From NCBI GenBank assembly GCA_002069785.1, contig MWCA01000005.1:1-64000 (forward strand): 64,000 nt of DNA. The letters are read 5' to 3'. The position numbers were made by a program, and so were the translations under genes. The first letter of the stretch is position 1, and each line of letters starts with the position of its first letter. Positions 44,079 through 52,794 of this stretch are shown here, piece by piece. Source of the stretch: Lentisphaerae bacterium ADurb.Bin242 (GTDB lineage: Bacteria; Verrucomicrobiota; Lentisphaeria; Victivallales; UBA1829). The notes beneath the pieces are model-generated. The model was given only the letters and a program-made list of their open reading frames with translations. It was not told where the DNA came from and searched no databases.

Positions 44079-44836
44079 TTTTTTCCTTTCCGCTTCTCCA
44101 GTTCCATTTTGAAAATTTCTTCATCCAACATACTTTTTGCAGTGTTTTTATTAAACATATTTATTGCTTCTCCCCTCGTTCCAAGAACTTTTTCGGTTTC
44201 ATCGACGAGTCTCATCGCATAGCCGGCACTTTTGTCGCAAATTCCATCGGTTTTCTCAAAAATCTCGATCAGGCAATCGATCGTTGCACCAACCAATGGG
44301 ATTTTGCTTGCGCCGGAAAGTTCCCGTGTTATTTTCAGGACTTTGTTCATTTTTTCCTTCGCTTCACGCATTTCCCGGATTGAATCTTTAACGTTGCGTG
44401 TCTGGTTTTCAATTGTTGCCGAATCCCTCGCAGAGTGAATCAATTCCCACACATCGACGGCACTTTCAATACATTTTTTTGCCTTGTTAATCGTATCGGC
44501 ACAGCGTTTCATGTCCACGAGCAGGAGAGACATCTTTTGAGTGACTTGCAGCACAGAATCATGTTCATTCAGTATCTTCAGTATTTCAAGCTCGCTGAAT
44601 GTACCTTTCACCTTGATGCTCTTCTGGATTTTGTGCCAGTAGAGAGCATACAGTTTTTTTGCCTGTTCATTATTCAAATCAAGCCGGGCAGATGCGATCC
44701 CGTCCAGCAGTTTCACAGACGCATCAACGGCGTCAATGGAAATTCCAAGACGGTTGGCCGCATCCAGAATTTCTCTGTAGACCGCTTTTGCATTCTCTTG
44801 TTCCTTCTGGAGTTTTTTTGCCGTTTCCTGATCCAT
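44063..44836 (-). CDS. orphan alpha-helical / coiled-coil protein
   Basis: This encodes 257 residues, nearly all helical: KKLQKEQENAKAVYREILDA at the start, and RNVKDSIREMREAKEKMNKV in the middle with heptad spacing. A slightly hydrophobic stretch (SGASKIPLVGATIDCLIEIF) may be a hinge or amphipathic helix. No signal peptide is seen. I do not recognise the family. It follows the 142-residue gene on the same strand with 18 bases between them and converges on the TPR gene; the duplicated scar at 41885 includes the matching end of this gene. Confidence 0.65.
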   Translation of the reverse strand: MDQETAKKLQKEQENAKAVYREILDAANRLGISIDAVDASVKLLDGIASARLDLNNEQAKKLYALYWHKIQKSIKVKGTFSELEILKILNEHDSVLQVTQKMSLLLVDMKRCADTINKAKKCIESAVDVWELIHSARDSATIENQTRNVKDSIREMREAKEKMNKVLKITRELSGASKIPLVGATIDCLIEIFEKTDGICDKSAGYAMRLVDETEKVLGTRGEAINMFNKNTAKSMLDEEIFKMELEKRKGKNYSSK

Positions 44837-44854
44837 TGTATGATTTTCCTTCTG

Positions 44855-45283
44855 TCAAAGGTTGATGGCTTTTGCAACAAGCCGGATATTCCACACGAGA
44901 TATTCATCCCCCAGAAAAAGTTTGGTGATCCGCTCAAAAATATAATGTACCTTGTTGATGCAAAGCGGTTTGGCGAATCCATTGCAGTTCAGCGCTTCCG
45001 TCGTCTTTTTCAGAACGTTCTGGCTTTCCTCTGTTTTTGCATCATTTCCGTAATAGGTATCAATAACAATTACATCAATGGATGTTCGACTGGTATAACC
45101 GCCATTTTCCATCATCACTTCACCCGTAGCAATGATAGCGGCCGGAAAATTTGTCAGGTCCGGCAGGGCCTCGAACAATGCGGTGTAGCCGATTTCGTTG
45201 TCCAGAATCCGGATCTCCCGGAAGATTTCTTCCGTTTCCAATTTCTCCCGGAGGGCGTTGAGCATTTCTCTTTCCGTAAGCAT
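44855..45283 (-). CDS. orphan small protein, possibly phage-tail-like
   Basis: This encodes 142 residues; AAAGGA lies upstream of the ATG. Its pattern (a short helix, EIRILDNEIGYTALFEALPDL, FPAAIIATGEVMMENGG, RTSIDVIVIDTYYGNDAK and a C-terminal beta region) recalls small tail-completion or Gp37-type phage proteins, but similarity cannot be shown by eye. It probably forms a two-gene unit with the coiled-coil gene downstream. There are no other phage structural genes nearby. Confidence 0.5.
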   Translation of the reverse strand: MLTEREMLNALREKLETEEIFREIRILDNEIGYTALFEALPDLTNFPAAIIATGEVMMENGGYTSRTSIDVIVIDTYYGNDAKTEESQNVLKKTTEALNCNGFAKPLCINKVHYIFERITKLFLGDEYLVWNIRLVAKAINL

Positions 45284-45588
45284 GATTTTCCATTCCTTTC
45301 ATTTCGGTTGTCCGGATGTTTTTTCCTTTAACGAAAACATCGACGGGGTGTTCTTCTGTAAATTTGTCTCCGATGGCCTCCTGTTTTACAGAAGCGCGGA
45401 GCGTCAAAGAAAATCCCCTTGAAAACGGGATGCCCTGTCCGTGATCCGGGGATGAAGCGAGGTTGAAGGAAGAGGAAAAGAAGGGCTCTGCCGTCAAAGA
45501 AAAAAAGGTGATTTTCATTTCCCGGATTGAATTGATGGGAAAAGGCGCTACAGTAAAAGTCTTGATTCAAAGGAGGAGAAAAATCAAA
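45284..45588. other. gap with possible coding remnant on the minus strand
   Basis: On the minus strand about 45440-45270 reads a protein-like stretch (SLTLRASVKQEAIGDKF, then TEEHPVDVFVKGKNIRTTE) that has no convincing start and runs across the start of the next gene in another frame. It may be the remnant of an upstream gene of the same unit. AGGAGG at 45571-45576 serves the PHP gene. Confidence 0.3.
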
Positions 45589-46617
45589 ATGAAATGGATT
45601 ACCGGCGATGTCCATGTCCATTCGCATTCCTGTTCCGACGGCACTCTGCCGGTTGAAGAAATAGTCAGACAGTCCAAAAAATACTGTGATTTCATAGCCA
45701 TTTCCGGCCATGCCACTGTCCGGCCCGACTGGGGAGAACAGCAGTATCGGGAAATCGCTGCGGCCAGGCGGATTTATCCCGACATGCCGATTTTTCATAC
45801 TGCCGAACAGGAATTTCCCATTGAACGCCATACCATGTTCCTGACGATTCCGAATCATCGGGAGGTAGAACTCCAGCAGGAGTTGATTCGGCGTTATCAT
45901 CGTTTGTCCGGTGCCATCGGTATTGAAAAAGCCGTGGAAGAATTGCAGTTTGTCGAACAGCACTGGGGAACGGAATGTCTGATGATTTTCAATCATCCCG
46001 GAGCGCCGGATGTCTCATTTGCTGATTTTGAGCGTTTGGCGAGGGCGTCAAAAATTTTTAAAATCATTGCCTGCCTCGACCGCGGCGAACGCCGGGCCAG
46101 ACAAACCTGGGACATCGGCGGGGAATGGGATAAGCTGCTGCTTGGGGGACACCGGATTTTTGCCCGTTGCGGCTCGGATTTTCATGCTCACTTTACGGCC
46201 GGCGGACATGACTACTGGCCGGGAGAATTTGTTCAGGACCATCTCCGGGTGGAGAACAATACCTATTCCGACATCATAGCAGCTTACCGCGACGGGCGCT
46301 TTTTCTGTACGGTTGCCCGTATCATCGAAAACCCCGTCTGGGAATTTGCAACCCTCCCTGTTCCCGGCAGCACCGAACATACGCTTCGTTTATCATTCCA
46401 AACCAATCTGCCGCTTGAACAAGTTGAAATTATTGCCGATGCCCGCCCTGTCGCCACTTTCCGCAACATCACTGCCGATTTTGCATTCGAAGGCAAATTA
46501 CCCGCCGCCGGTTACTATCGGGTCCGCGGCACCGGAAAAATGCAGAAGCGCCCTTATCAAGACGGTGAATTTGAACCAATATTTTTACTGAATCCATTAT
46601 TTACCTTGCAAGGATAA
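45589..46617 (+). CDS. PHP-domain metal-dependent hydrolase
   Basis: This encodes 342 residues from MKWITGDVHVH, twelve bases after AGGAGG. GDVHVHSHSCSDG (residues 6-18) is PHP motif 1, FIAISGHA follows the second, and RCGSDFHAHF (about 200) gives the later Asp and His ligands. A C-terminal beta-sandwich (about 275-342) resembles the module found in CehA/McbA-type PHP proteins. These cleave phosphoesters or carbamates with two or three metal ions. The stop is four bases before the epimerase gene, so they form one unit. Confidence 0.82.
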   Translation: MKWITGDVHVHSHSCSDGTLPVEEIVRQSKKYCDFIAISGHATVRPDWGEQQYREIAAARRIYPDMPIFHTAEQEFPIERHTMFLTIPNHREVELQQELIRRYHRLSGAIGIEKAVEELQFVEQHWGTECLMIFNHPGAPDVSFADFERLARASKIFKIIACLDRGERRARQTWDIGGEWDKLLLGGHRIFARCGSDFHAHFTAGGHDYWPGEFVQDHLRVENNTYSDIIAAYRDGRFFCTVARIIENPVWEFATLPVPGSTEHTLRLSFQTNLPLEQVEIIADARPVATFRNITADFAFEGKLPAAGYYRVRGTGKMQKRPYQDGEFEPIFLLNPLFTLQG

Positions 46618-46621
46618 TCCC

Positions 46622-47389
46622 ATGCTGCTGACCAGACCATTGCATTCCCCGGAGTTTCTGAAAGCCCACCATCTTGGAGTTGAGGCGCATATCGGGCGCT
46701 ATGACCGGCTTCCGGGATGGGAACAATACATCCCGTTCGTTCACGGAGTCCACTTGCCATACGCCGGGTACAACCTGGCCGCCATCGATGCGGAAATGCG
46801 ACTGGGTTCTATTGCCGCGCTCAAAGCTGCCATTGATGAAGGCTGCCGTTATCCTGTCGACCGTATGGTGATTCACACCATCGGCATCCGGCATCAGCAC
46901 GGGGTAACGGTTGGCGATTATGAGCTTTTAATCCGGTCATTCCGGGAGCTTGCGGCTTATGCGGCAGACCGCCATATCATTCTCTGCATTGAAAATCAGT
47001 TAATGCAAAAAGAAGTCAAGCGTTTTGGCGACAATTCCTCGGAATGGCTTGCTCTGCATACTGATATTGACCGTGATAATGTGCTTTTGACATTGGATAC
47101 CAGCCATGCGTCCACCAGTGTGTCGGTTTATGACACGCATGAGGAACGGCTGGCGAAACTTGAAGAATATCTGAGCCATCCCGAACTGATCGGCAGATTG
47201 CATTGGTCGGATGCGAAACTGACCAACCGCGAAGCATATTTTAACGATATGCATCTGGTTCCCGGCAAGGGAGATTTGCCGCTGGAATTTCACCGCAAGC
47301 TCAAAAGGCTCAAAGTCATAAAGCTGCTGGAACAAAAATGCACCGAAACTGACGTGCTTGAAGGCTTGAATTTTATCGCCGCTTTGTAG
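46622..47389 (+). CDS. sugar phosphate isomerase/epimerase-like TIM barrel
   Basis: This encodes 255 residues of the xylose-isomerase-like TIM-barrel family: RMVIHTIGIRHQHG, HIILCIENQLMQ (metal Glu), NVLLTLDTSHAS (Asp, His), RLHWSDAKLTN and the final KLLEQKCTETD. Members epimerise or isomerise sugars and inositols with a divalent metal. It is coupled to the PHP gene. The substrate is unknown. It ends with TAG. Confidence 0.8.
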   Translation: MLLTRPLHSPEFLKAHHLGVEAHIGRYDRLPGWEQYIPFVHGVHLPYAGYNLAAIDAEMRLGSIAALKAAIDEGCRYPVDRMVIHTIGIRHQHGVTVGDYELLIRSFRELAAYAADRHIILCIENQLMQKEVKRFGDNSSEWLALHTDIDRDNVLLTLDTSHASTSVSVYDTHEERLAKLEEYLSHPELIGRLHWSDAKLTNREAYFNDMHLVPGKGDLPLEFHRKLKRLKVIKLLEQKCTETDVLEGLNFIAAL

Positions 47390-47445
47390 TCTTGCTGTGA
47401 CCGGCATACCGCAGAGTGAAACGGAAACAAAGGAGGAGACTGAAT

Positions 47446-48012
47446 ATGGAATCGACCGGTATTGTTGTTCTTGTGATTGTCATCGGAATTGTTCTTCTGG
47501 TCTGGCTGGGCTACAACAGCCTGGTGTCCAAACGGAATCTCGTGGACAATGCGTTCGCGCTGATCGACACCCAGCTCAAGAAACGCTGCGACCTGATTCC
47601 CAATCTGGTGGCATCCGTGAAAAACTATATGAAACACGAGAGTTCGACCCTGACCACGATCACCGAACTCCGTTCCAAGGCGATCAAGCCCGAAATCTCC
47701 GCTGCCGAACGGGTCGAACTCAACAATCAGATTACGGACGCCATGCGTTCGATCCTGGTCTAGGTGGAACGGTATCCGGACCTGAAAGCCACCGAATCCT
47801 TCCAGCACCTGAACCGTTCCCTCAACGAGGTGGAGGAACAGCTTTCCGCCGCCCGGCGCTCCTACAACGCCGCCGTGACGGACTACAACACTTCCATCCA
47901 GTGCTTTCCGGTCAACCTTCTGGCTTCGGCGTTCCAGTTCCAGAAACGCGAACTGCTCCGGATCACGGAAGCCGAACGCGCCGTGCCGAAAGTCGGTGAA
48001 CTCTTTCATTGA
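47446..48012 (+). pseudogene. lemA: LemA-family gene interrupted by an in-frame TAG
   Basis: The frame has 189 codons, the usual length of LemA. The N-terminal membrane helix (IVVLVIVIGIVLLVWLGYNS) and KRNLVDNAFALIDTQLKKR are intact; codon 106 is TAG (47761-47763), and the same frame resumes VERYPDLKATESFQHLN through DYNTSIQCFPVNLLAS to the normal end. No other base change is needed to join the halves. It may be a recent nonsense mutation, a read-through stop or a sequencing error. AGGAGG precedes the ATG. The partner DUF3137 gene follows 25 bases later. Confidence 0.85.
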
Positions 48013-48037
48013 ACAACGGACGCGGAGAAACGCCTGA

Positions 48038-49021
48038 ATGGACTCGCTGGAGGAAATGTTCCGGAAGCTGTATGACTCTTCCCTGCGGGAGCCTGTCGCC
48101 GAAATCCTCGAACTCCGGAAGAAACAACGGACCAAAGCCATGAAGGTTCTGGCGGCGACGGGCGTCGCCGCGCTGCTCTGCATTCCGGCGGCTCTGTTCA
48201 TTACGTCACTTCCTGACCTCTGGAAATTGATTCTCTGGGGAATTCCGGTTCTCTTTCTGCTGGTTTTCTTCTGGTTTTTCTTCGGTGGGAAGGAGGAGGA
48301 ACGGCGGCTGTTCAAAACCCGGATTCTGACGAAGATCGTCTCCGCCATCGATCCGGGGCTGGCTTTCCACTATAACTGCTGCATTTCCGAGGAGGCGTTC
48401 GACAAAACCGGGCTTTTCCCGGAGCGGATCGACCGTTTTTCCGGCGAAGACTGTGTCTCCGGGTCGTATCACGGCGTGAAGCTGATCTTCTCCGAGCTTC
48501 ATGCGGAAAAGAAGACGGAGAGCGTGGACCGGAACGGACACCGCACCACCATATGGCAGGATGTTTTCCGGGGCGTCTTTCTGATCGCCGACTTCCAGAA
48601 GAATTTCAAGACGCGGACGTTCGTTTTTCCGGACACCGCGGAAAATCTTTTCGGACAGCTGATCGGGAATTTTCTCCAGAAGTGGAACTTTGTCCGGGAG
48701 GGACGAATGGTGCGTATGGAGAACGCGGAGTTCGAAACATATTTCGCGGTCTATGCCCGGGACGATGCGGAGGCGCGTTATCTGCTCTCTCCGAAGCTGA
48801 TGGAACAAATGGTCGAACTGCGGAAACGTTTCGACGCCCGGCTTTCCTTTTCCTTCACGGATTCCTGTCTGAACGTGGCCATCCCGTCCACGCGCGACTT
48901 TTTCGAGATGCCAAGGAATCCGGACTATGATTCCCTGAAACGCTGCCTTTCCGAATTCCTGTATTTCCTCCGGATCATCGATGAACTCAATCTGAACGTC
49001 CGGATCTGGAGCAAGAAATAA
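48038..49021 (+). CDS. DUF3137-family membrane protein (LemA partner)
   Basis: This encodes 327 residues. Two membrane helices (VLAATGVAALLCIPAALFIT and LILWGIPVLFLLVFFWFFF, about 39-80) are followed by a large soluble domain with HYNCCISEEAFDKTGLFP and YHGVKLIFSELHAEKK, which is the DUF3137 pattern. This family is very often encoded next to lemA and is thought to act with it at the membrane; the function is unknown. It is intact although lemA is interrupted. Confidence 0.8.
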   Translation: MDSLEEMFRKLYDSSLREPVAEILELRKKQRTKAMKVLAATGVAALLCIPAALFITSLPDLWKLILWGIPVLFLLVFFWFFFGGKEEERRLFKTRILTKIVSAIDPGLAFHYNCCISEEAFDKTGLFPERIDRFSGEDCVSGSYHGVKLIFSELHAEKKTESVDRNGHRTTIWQDVFRGVFLIADFQKNFKTRTFVFPDTAENLFGQLIGNFLQKWNFVREGRMVRMENAEFETYFAVYARDDAEARYLLSPKLMEQMVELRKRFDARLSFSFTDSCLNVAIPSTRDFFEMPRNPDYDSLKRCLSEFLYFLRIIDELNLNVRIWSKK

Positions 49022-49036
49022 AGGAGGGATTCGCGG

Positions 49037-49687
49037 TCAGAGCCCCTCGTTCATCCGACGGAAAAACTCGTGCATGTATTCCACCCGCTCCGCGGCGTGC
49101 CTCCGGCCGCTCTCCGTGAACAGACGTTCCGGGATATGGCGGAGCTTCACCAGATATTCGCGGTAGGCGGAATCCTCCGCGCTGTAGGACTCGGAGTGAA
49201 GCGCGGCGTCCTCGGTATTGTGGAGCCTGGCGCCGATCCGTCCGGCGAAATGGAAGGCGCGGCCGATGCCGACCGCCCCGATGGAATCCAGCTTGTCGGC
49301 GTCATAGACGATCTTGTCCGCCAGCGTGACGGGCGCCTCTTTCCCGCGGTAGCGGTGGCATCCGACCGCCCGGGAAACGACGACCACCAATTCCGGATCG
49401 GAACATCCCAGCGAACGGAGGATGCCGGGGACTTTTTCCGCTCCGAGCCGGGCGTGGCAAAGCTTCCCTTCGGACGTCAGTTCCTCCGGACGCGCCACGT
49501 CATGAAGAAGCGCCGCGAGGATCACCGCGTTTTTTTCAAATTCCGTGTGCGGCTCTTCCTCAAGGAGGAGCTCGGCGTTGCGGAGGACCCGGAGCGTATG
49601 ATCGAAGTCATGACATCCGGGGGCGTTGTCCAGGAGTTCCCGGACCCGTTCCCGGACGGCGGCGATGAGTTGTTCCATATCCATCAA
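49037..49687 (-). CDS. HD-domain phosphohydrolase
   Basis: This encodes 216 residues. GCHDFDHTLRVLRNAE gives the first His, LLHDVARPE the His-Asp pair, and YDADKLDSIGAVGIGRAFHF the last Asp: the HD metal site for phosphomonoester or nucleotide hydrolysis. Its start overlaps the glgC stop by four bases, so both are co-translated. Whether it acts on a sugar nucleotide or on a signalling nucleotide cannot be read from the sequence. Confidence 0.88.
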   Translation of the reverse strand: MMDMEQLIAAVRERVRELLDNAPGCHDFDHTLRVLRNAELLLEEEPHTEFEKNAVILAALLHDVARPEELTSEGKLCHARLGAEKVPGILRSLGCSDPELVVVVSRAVGCHRYRGKEAPVTLADKIVYDADKLDSIGAVGIGRAFHFAGRIGARLHNTEDAALHSESYSAEDSAYREYLVKLRHIPERLFTESGRRHAAERVEYMHEFFRRMNEGL

Positions 49688-51000
49688 TAATTATGCGTCT
49701 CCAGGCTTTTCGGGAGTTCCTTCTGGAGGAAATGCCGGTCCTTCGGGATGACGGTCAGCCAGGCGTCGGGACCGTATTCCGTGCCGAGATCGGTCACGAG
49801 GTAGTGCTTTTCGTCCTGCTTGCGGTCATAGCCGATGATGGTGCCCGGAGGGATCATGTTGTGTTTGTCGATGATCGCGTTCCGGATGCGGCAGTGCTCC
49901 CCGATATCGACGTCGTTCAGAAGGATGGAGTTGTGGACCGTCGCGTAGCTGTGGACATAGACGGAGTTGAACAGGATCGAGTTGGTGACGGTGCTGCCGG
50001 AAACGATGCAGCCGTCGCATACGATCGAGTTGATGGCTTTTCCGATCCGGGGCAGGCCGTGGATGTCGACTTCCTCGTTGTGGACGAATTTCGCGGGCGG
50101 AAGGCTGAAATGGTAGTTGTAGATCGGCCATTCCGGATTGTAGAGGTCCAGGTGGGGCGTGGTTGCCCGGAGGTCCATGTTGGCTTCAAAGTAAGCCTTG
50201 AGAGTTCCGACGTCGCGCCAGTAGGGTTTCTCCTGGACCTTCTGGCCCGGAATCTTGTTGAGATAGAAGTTGTAGGCGTAGAGCCGGTTGGTGGCGACGA
50301 GGGACGGGATGATGTTTTTTCCGAAGTCGTGCGAGCTTTGTGCATCCGCGTGGTCTTCGTTCAGAAGCGAAAGGATGTCCTTGGCTCCGAAGATGTAGTT
50401 GCCCATGGAGGCCAGCGCCATTTTTTTGTCGTTGGGCAGCGGCGTCGGGTTTTCGGGTTTTTCCTGAAATCCGACGATCTTCCAGTTTTCGTCCACATCG
50501 ATGATGCCGAACTGGCTGGCCTCCTCCACGGGAACCGGAATGGCCGCGACCGTGGCGATGGCGTTGCGGTTCAGGTGGAAGTCGACCATCTGGCTGATGT
50601 CCATGCGGTAGATATGATCGCCGCCGAAGACCGCGACGAGGTCGGGGCTGAAATCCTCGATCAGATGCGCATTCTGAAAGATGGCATCGGCGGTGCCCAT
50701 GTACCAGCTCTTGTCGGCGGTCTGCATCTGTGCGGGGACCGGGATGATGAAGCAGCCCTGCCGGTGAGTGCTGGAAATGTTCCAGCCGTTGATGATGTGT
50801 TCCATCAGGCTCTGCGACTTGAACTGGGTCAGCACGAAAATACTGTCGATTCCGCTGTTGACGAAATTACTGAGCACAAAGTCGATGATCCGATATTTTC
50901 CGCCGAAAGGAACCGCCGGTTTCGCTCTCTGATCCGTCAGGGGGGCGAGTCTTTTTCCCTCCCCTCCGGCAAGAATCATGGCAAGTACAGATGTTCTCAT
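49684..51000 (-). CDS. glgC: glucose-1-phosphate adenylyltransferase
   Basis: This encodes 438 residues starting at 51000, which has GGAGGT upstream; the longer frame to 51048 has none. MILAGGEGKRLAPLTDQRAK is the pyrophosphorylase loop, PAVPFGGKYRIIDFVLSN binds fructose bisphosphate or ATP, FGGDHIYRMD binds the metal, and VGFQEKPENPTPLP and YWRDVGTLKAYFEANMD bind glucose phosphate. The C-terminal beta-helix carries allosteric sites. It makes ADP-glucose for glycogen. It is divergent from the rnf operon. Confidence 0.96.
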   Translation of the reverse strand: MRTSVLAMILAGGEGKRLAPLTDQRAKPAVPFGGKYRIIDFVLSNFVNSGIDSIFVLTQFKSQSLMEHIINGWNISSTHRQGCFIIPVPAQMQTADKSWYMGTADAIFQNAHLIEDFSPDLVAVFGGDHIYRMDISQMVDFHLNRNAIATVAAIPVPVEEASQFGIIDVDENWKIVGFQEKPENPTPLPNDKKMALASMGNYIFGAKDILSLLNEDHADAQSSHDFGKNIIPSLVATNRLYAYNFYLNKIPGQKVQEKPYWRDVGTLKAYFEANMDLRATTPHLDLYNPEWPIYNYHFSLPPAKFVHNEEVDIHGLPRIGKAINSIVCDGCIVSGSTVTNSILFNSVYVHSYATVHNSILLNDVDIGEHCRIRNAIIDKHNMIPPGTIIGYDRKQDEKHYLVTDLGTEYGPDAWLTVIPKDRHFLQKELPKSLETHNY

Positions 51001-51314
51001 GCTGAAACCTCCTTTGCTGTTTTGTTTTATCCGGTAATACGATAGCACACAAAATCAAAGAGACAACTCAAAAAATGGAAAACTTACAGAAAATTAACAG
51101 GATTGTAAAAAATTGCATGAGAAAAAAAACGGTGCGCCGCAATGTTTCCGGAAACTTGAGGGAAGAATTGTTTTCAACTGTCTTGAAAAACGAATATTTC
51201 TACGCTATATTATCCTCTCTCCTACTGGAGAACAGTGTAATGAATCAATATAAACTCATCTTATGATTGAATTTATTTTTCAAATATCCGTAAAGCAAAA
51301 AGAGGAGACAACGC
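51001..51314. promoter_or_regulatory. divergent control region of glgC and rnf
   Basis: These 314 bases have no supportable gene. TTGAAA (51183-51188), 17 bases, TATATT (51206-51211) is a strong sigma70-like promoter reading toward rnfA. GAGGAG before 51315 is the ribosome site. The glgC promoter should lie near 51030-51060 on the minus strand but no clear boxes were found. Confidence 0.65.
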
Positions 51315-51938
51315 ATGCCTTCCAATGAATGGCTACTGATCACGGTAGGAGCGATTCTGGTCAACAACATCGTATTGTCCAGAATTCTGGGGATATGTCC
51401 CTTCCTGGGAGTATCGAAAAAAATCAAAACGGCTCTCGGGATGGGGGGCGCGGTGGTCTTTGTCATGGGGATCGCGTCTTTTGCGACGGCGGCTCTCAAC
51501 CAATGGCTGCTTTCCGTGAAGTTCAGTTTCACCATCGGTTCGTTTGCCGTGAAAGACCTGGACATGTCGTTTACGCGCATTCTGGTCTTCATCGTGGTGA
51601 TCGCAGCGCTGGTCCAGATCGTTGAAATCCTGCTGCAGAAGTTCAGCCCCGCGCTCTACGGCGCGCTGGGAATCTATCTTCCACTGATCACGACGAACTG
51701 CGCGGTGCTGGGCGCGGCCCAGCTGAACGCCGATTCCGGACGCGGGATCCTGGCTTCGACGGTGTATGGAATCTGTTCCGGCATCGGTTTCGGACTGGCG
51801 CTGATCCTCTTCTCGAGCATTCGCGAGAAACTGGAGCTGTCGCGGATTCCGAAAGCGTTTCAGGGAATGGCGATCGCACTGATCACGGCCGGCATCCTGG
51901 CGATGGCTTTCATGGGGTTTTCCGGACTGGTCAAATAA
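51315..51938 (+). CDS. rnfA: Rnf complex subunit A
   Basis: This encodes 207 residues with six membrane helices. LVNNIVLSRILGICPFLGVSKK (with the conserved Cys) and YLPLITTNCAVLGAAQLN (second Cys) are the RnfA/RnfE half-motifs that hold the membrane iron-sulfur centre. Rnf couples ferredoxin oxidation with NAD reduction to Na+ or H+ pumping. It is the first gene of a complete rnfABCDGE run of six genes with short gaps or overlaps. Confidence 0.95.
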   Translation: MPSNEWLLITVGAILVNNIVLSRILGICPFLGVSKKIKTALGMGGAVVFVMGIASFATAALNQWLLSVKFSFTIGSFAVKDLDMSFTRILVFIVVIAALVQIVEILLQKFSPALYGALGIYLPLITTNCAVLGAAQLNADSGRGILASTVYGICSGIGFGLALILFSSIREKLELSRIPKAFQGMAIALITAGILAMAFMGFSGLVK

Positions 51939-51960
51939 GAAAATCAGGAGGGATCATAAA

Positions 51961-52794
51961 ATGATGAATGTTCTGATAGCCGTACTGGTGCTGGCCCTCC
52001 TGGGACTGATCCTGGGAATAATGATCGGATATGTCGCGAAAAAGTTTGCCGTGGAAGGAGACTCCCGTGTGGAGGAGATCACGGCTTTGCTGCCCGGAGC
52101 CAACTGCGGCGGATGCGGTTTCGCCGGCTGCGCCGATTTTGCCAAAGGAATCATCGAGAGCGGAGCCAGTCCGACGCTTTGCGCGGTCTGTTCCGAAGAG
52201 GCGCTGGCCAAGATATCGGAGGTCGCCGGGCTGGCGGCAGGGACCCGCGAGAAAAAGGTCGCGGTGGTGTACTGTTCCGGGGACAACGAGCACGCCGTGC
52301 ATATCGCGTACTACAACGGTTTGAACGACTGCCGCGCGGCGGCCGTGCTGGCCGGGGGCGGAAAGGGCTGCCGCTTCGGCTGCATCGGACTGGGCTCCTG
52401 CGCGAGAAACTGTCCCTACGGCAGCATCGAGATACGGAACGGTCTTTCAATCGTTCATCCCGAACTGTGCCGCGGATGCGGAATCTGCGTGGACATCTGC
52501 CCCCGGAAGCTGATCCGGCTGGTCCCGGCCGAATCCAGGGCGCACGTCTACTGCAATTCGCTGGACAAGGCTGTCATCAAGAGGAAATTCTGTTCGGTCA
52601 CGTGCATCGCCTGCCGCAAATGCGTGAAGACCTCGCCCGAGCACTTCAATGCGCAGGGATTTCTGGTGCGCGCGGTCGATGAACCCGGAATCACGGAGGA
52701 AATGGTGAAATCCATCGGCTGTCCGACGGGCGCTCTGCAAACCGTCGAGACGCATACAGCCGGTAAAAAAGAAAAGAAGGGGGCGGCGGCATGA
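51961..52794 (+). CDS. rnfB: Rnf complex subunit B, iron-sulfur protein
   Basis: This encodes 277 residues. An N-terminal membrane helix (5-24) is followed by LLPGANCGGCGFAGCADF and SPTLCAVC, four Cys for a [4Fe-4S] cluster. CRFGCIGLGSCARNCPYG and CRGCGICVDICPRKLI are two ferredoxin-type clusters, and a further cysteine set lies at CSVTCIACRKCVK. It takes electrons from ferredoxin. It overlaps rnfC by four bases. Confidence 0.95.
   Translation: MMNVLIAVLVLALLGLILGIMIGYVAKKFAVEGDSRVEEITALLPGANCGGCGFAGCADFAKGIIESGASPTLCAVCSEEALAKISEVAGLAAGTREKKVAVVYCSGDNEHAVHIAYYNGLNDCRAAAVLAGGGKGCRFGCIGLGSCARNCPYGSIEIRNGLSIVHPELCRGCGICVDICPRKLIRLVPAESRAHVYCNSLDKAVIKRKFCSVTCIACRKCVKTSPEHFNAQGFLVRAVDEPGITEEMVKSIGCPTGALQTVETHTAGKKEKKGAAA

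Noticed and set aside
4408..47763. Reassignment of TAG as a sense codon
   Set aside because: GH28, the TPR gene and the epimerase gene end in TAG at the expected family lengths, so TAG is a normal stop here; only lemA and the B leaders are exceptions.
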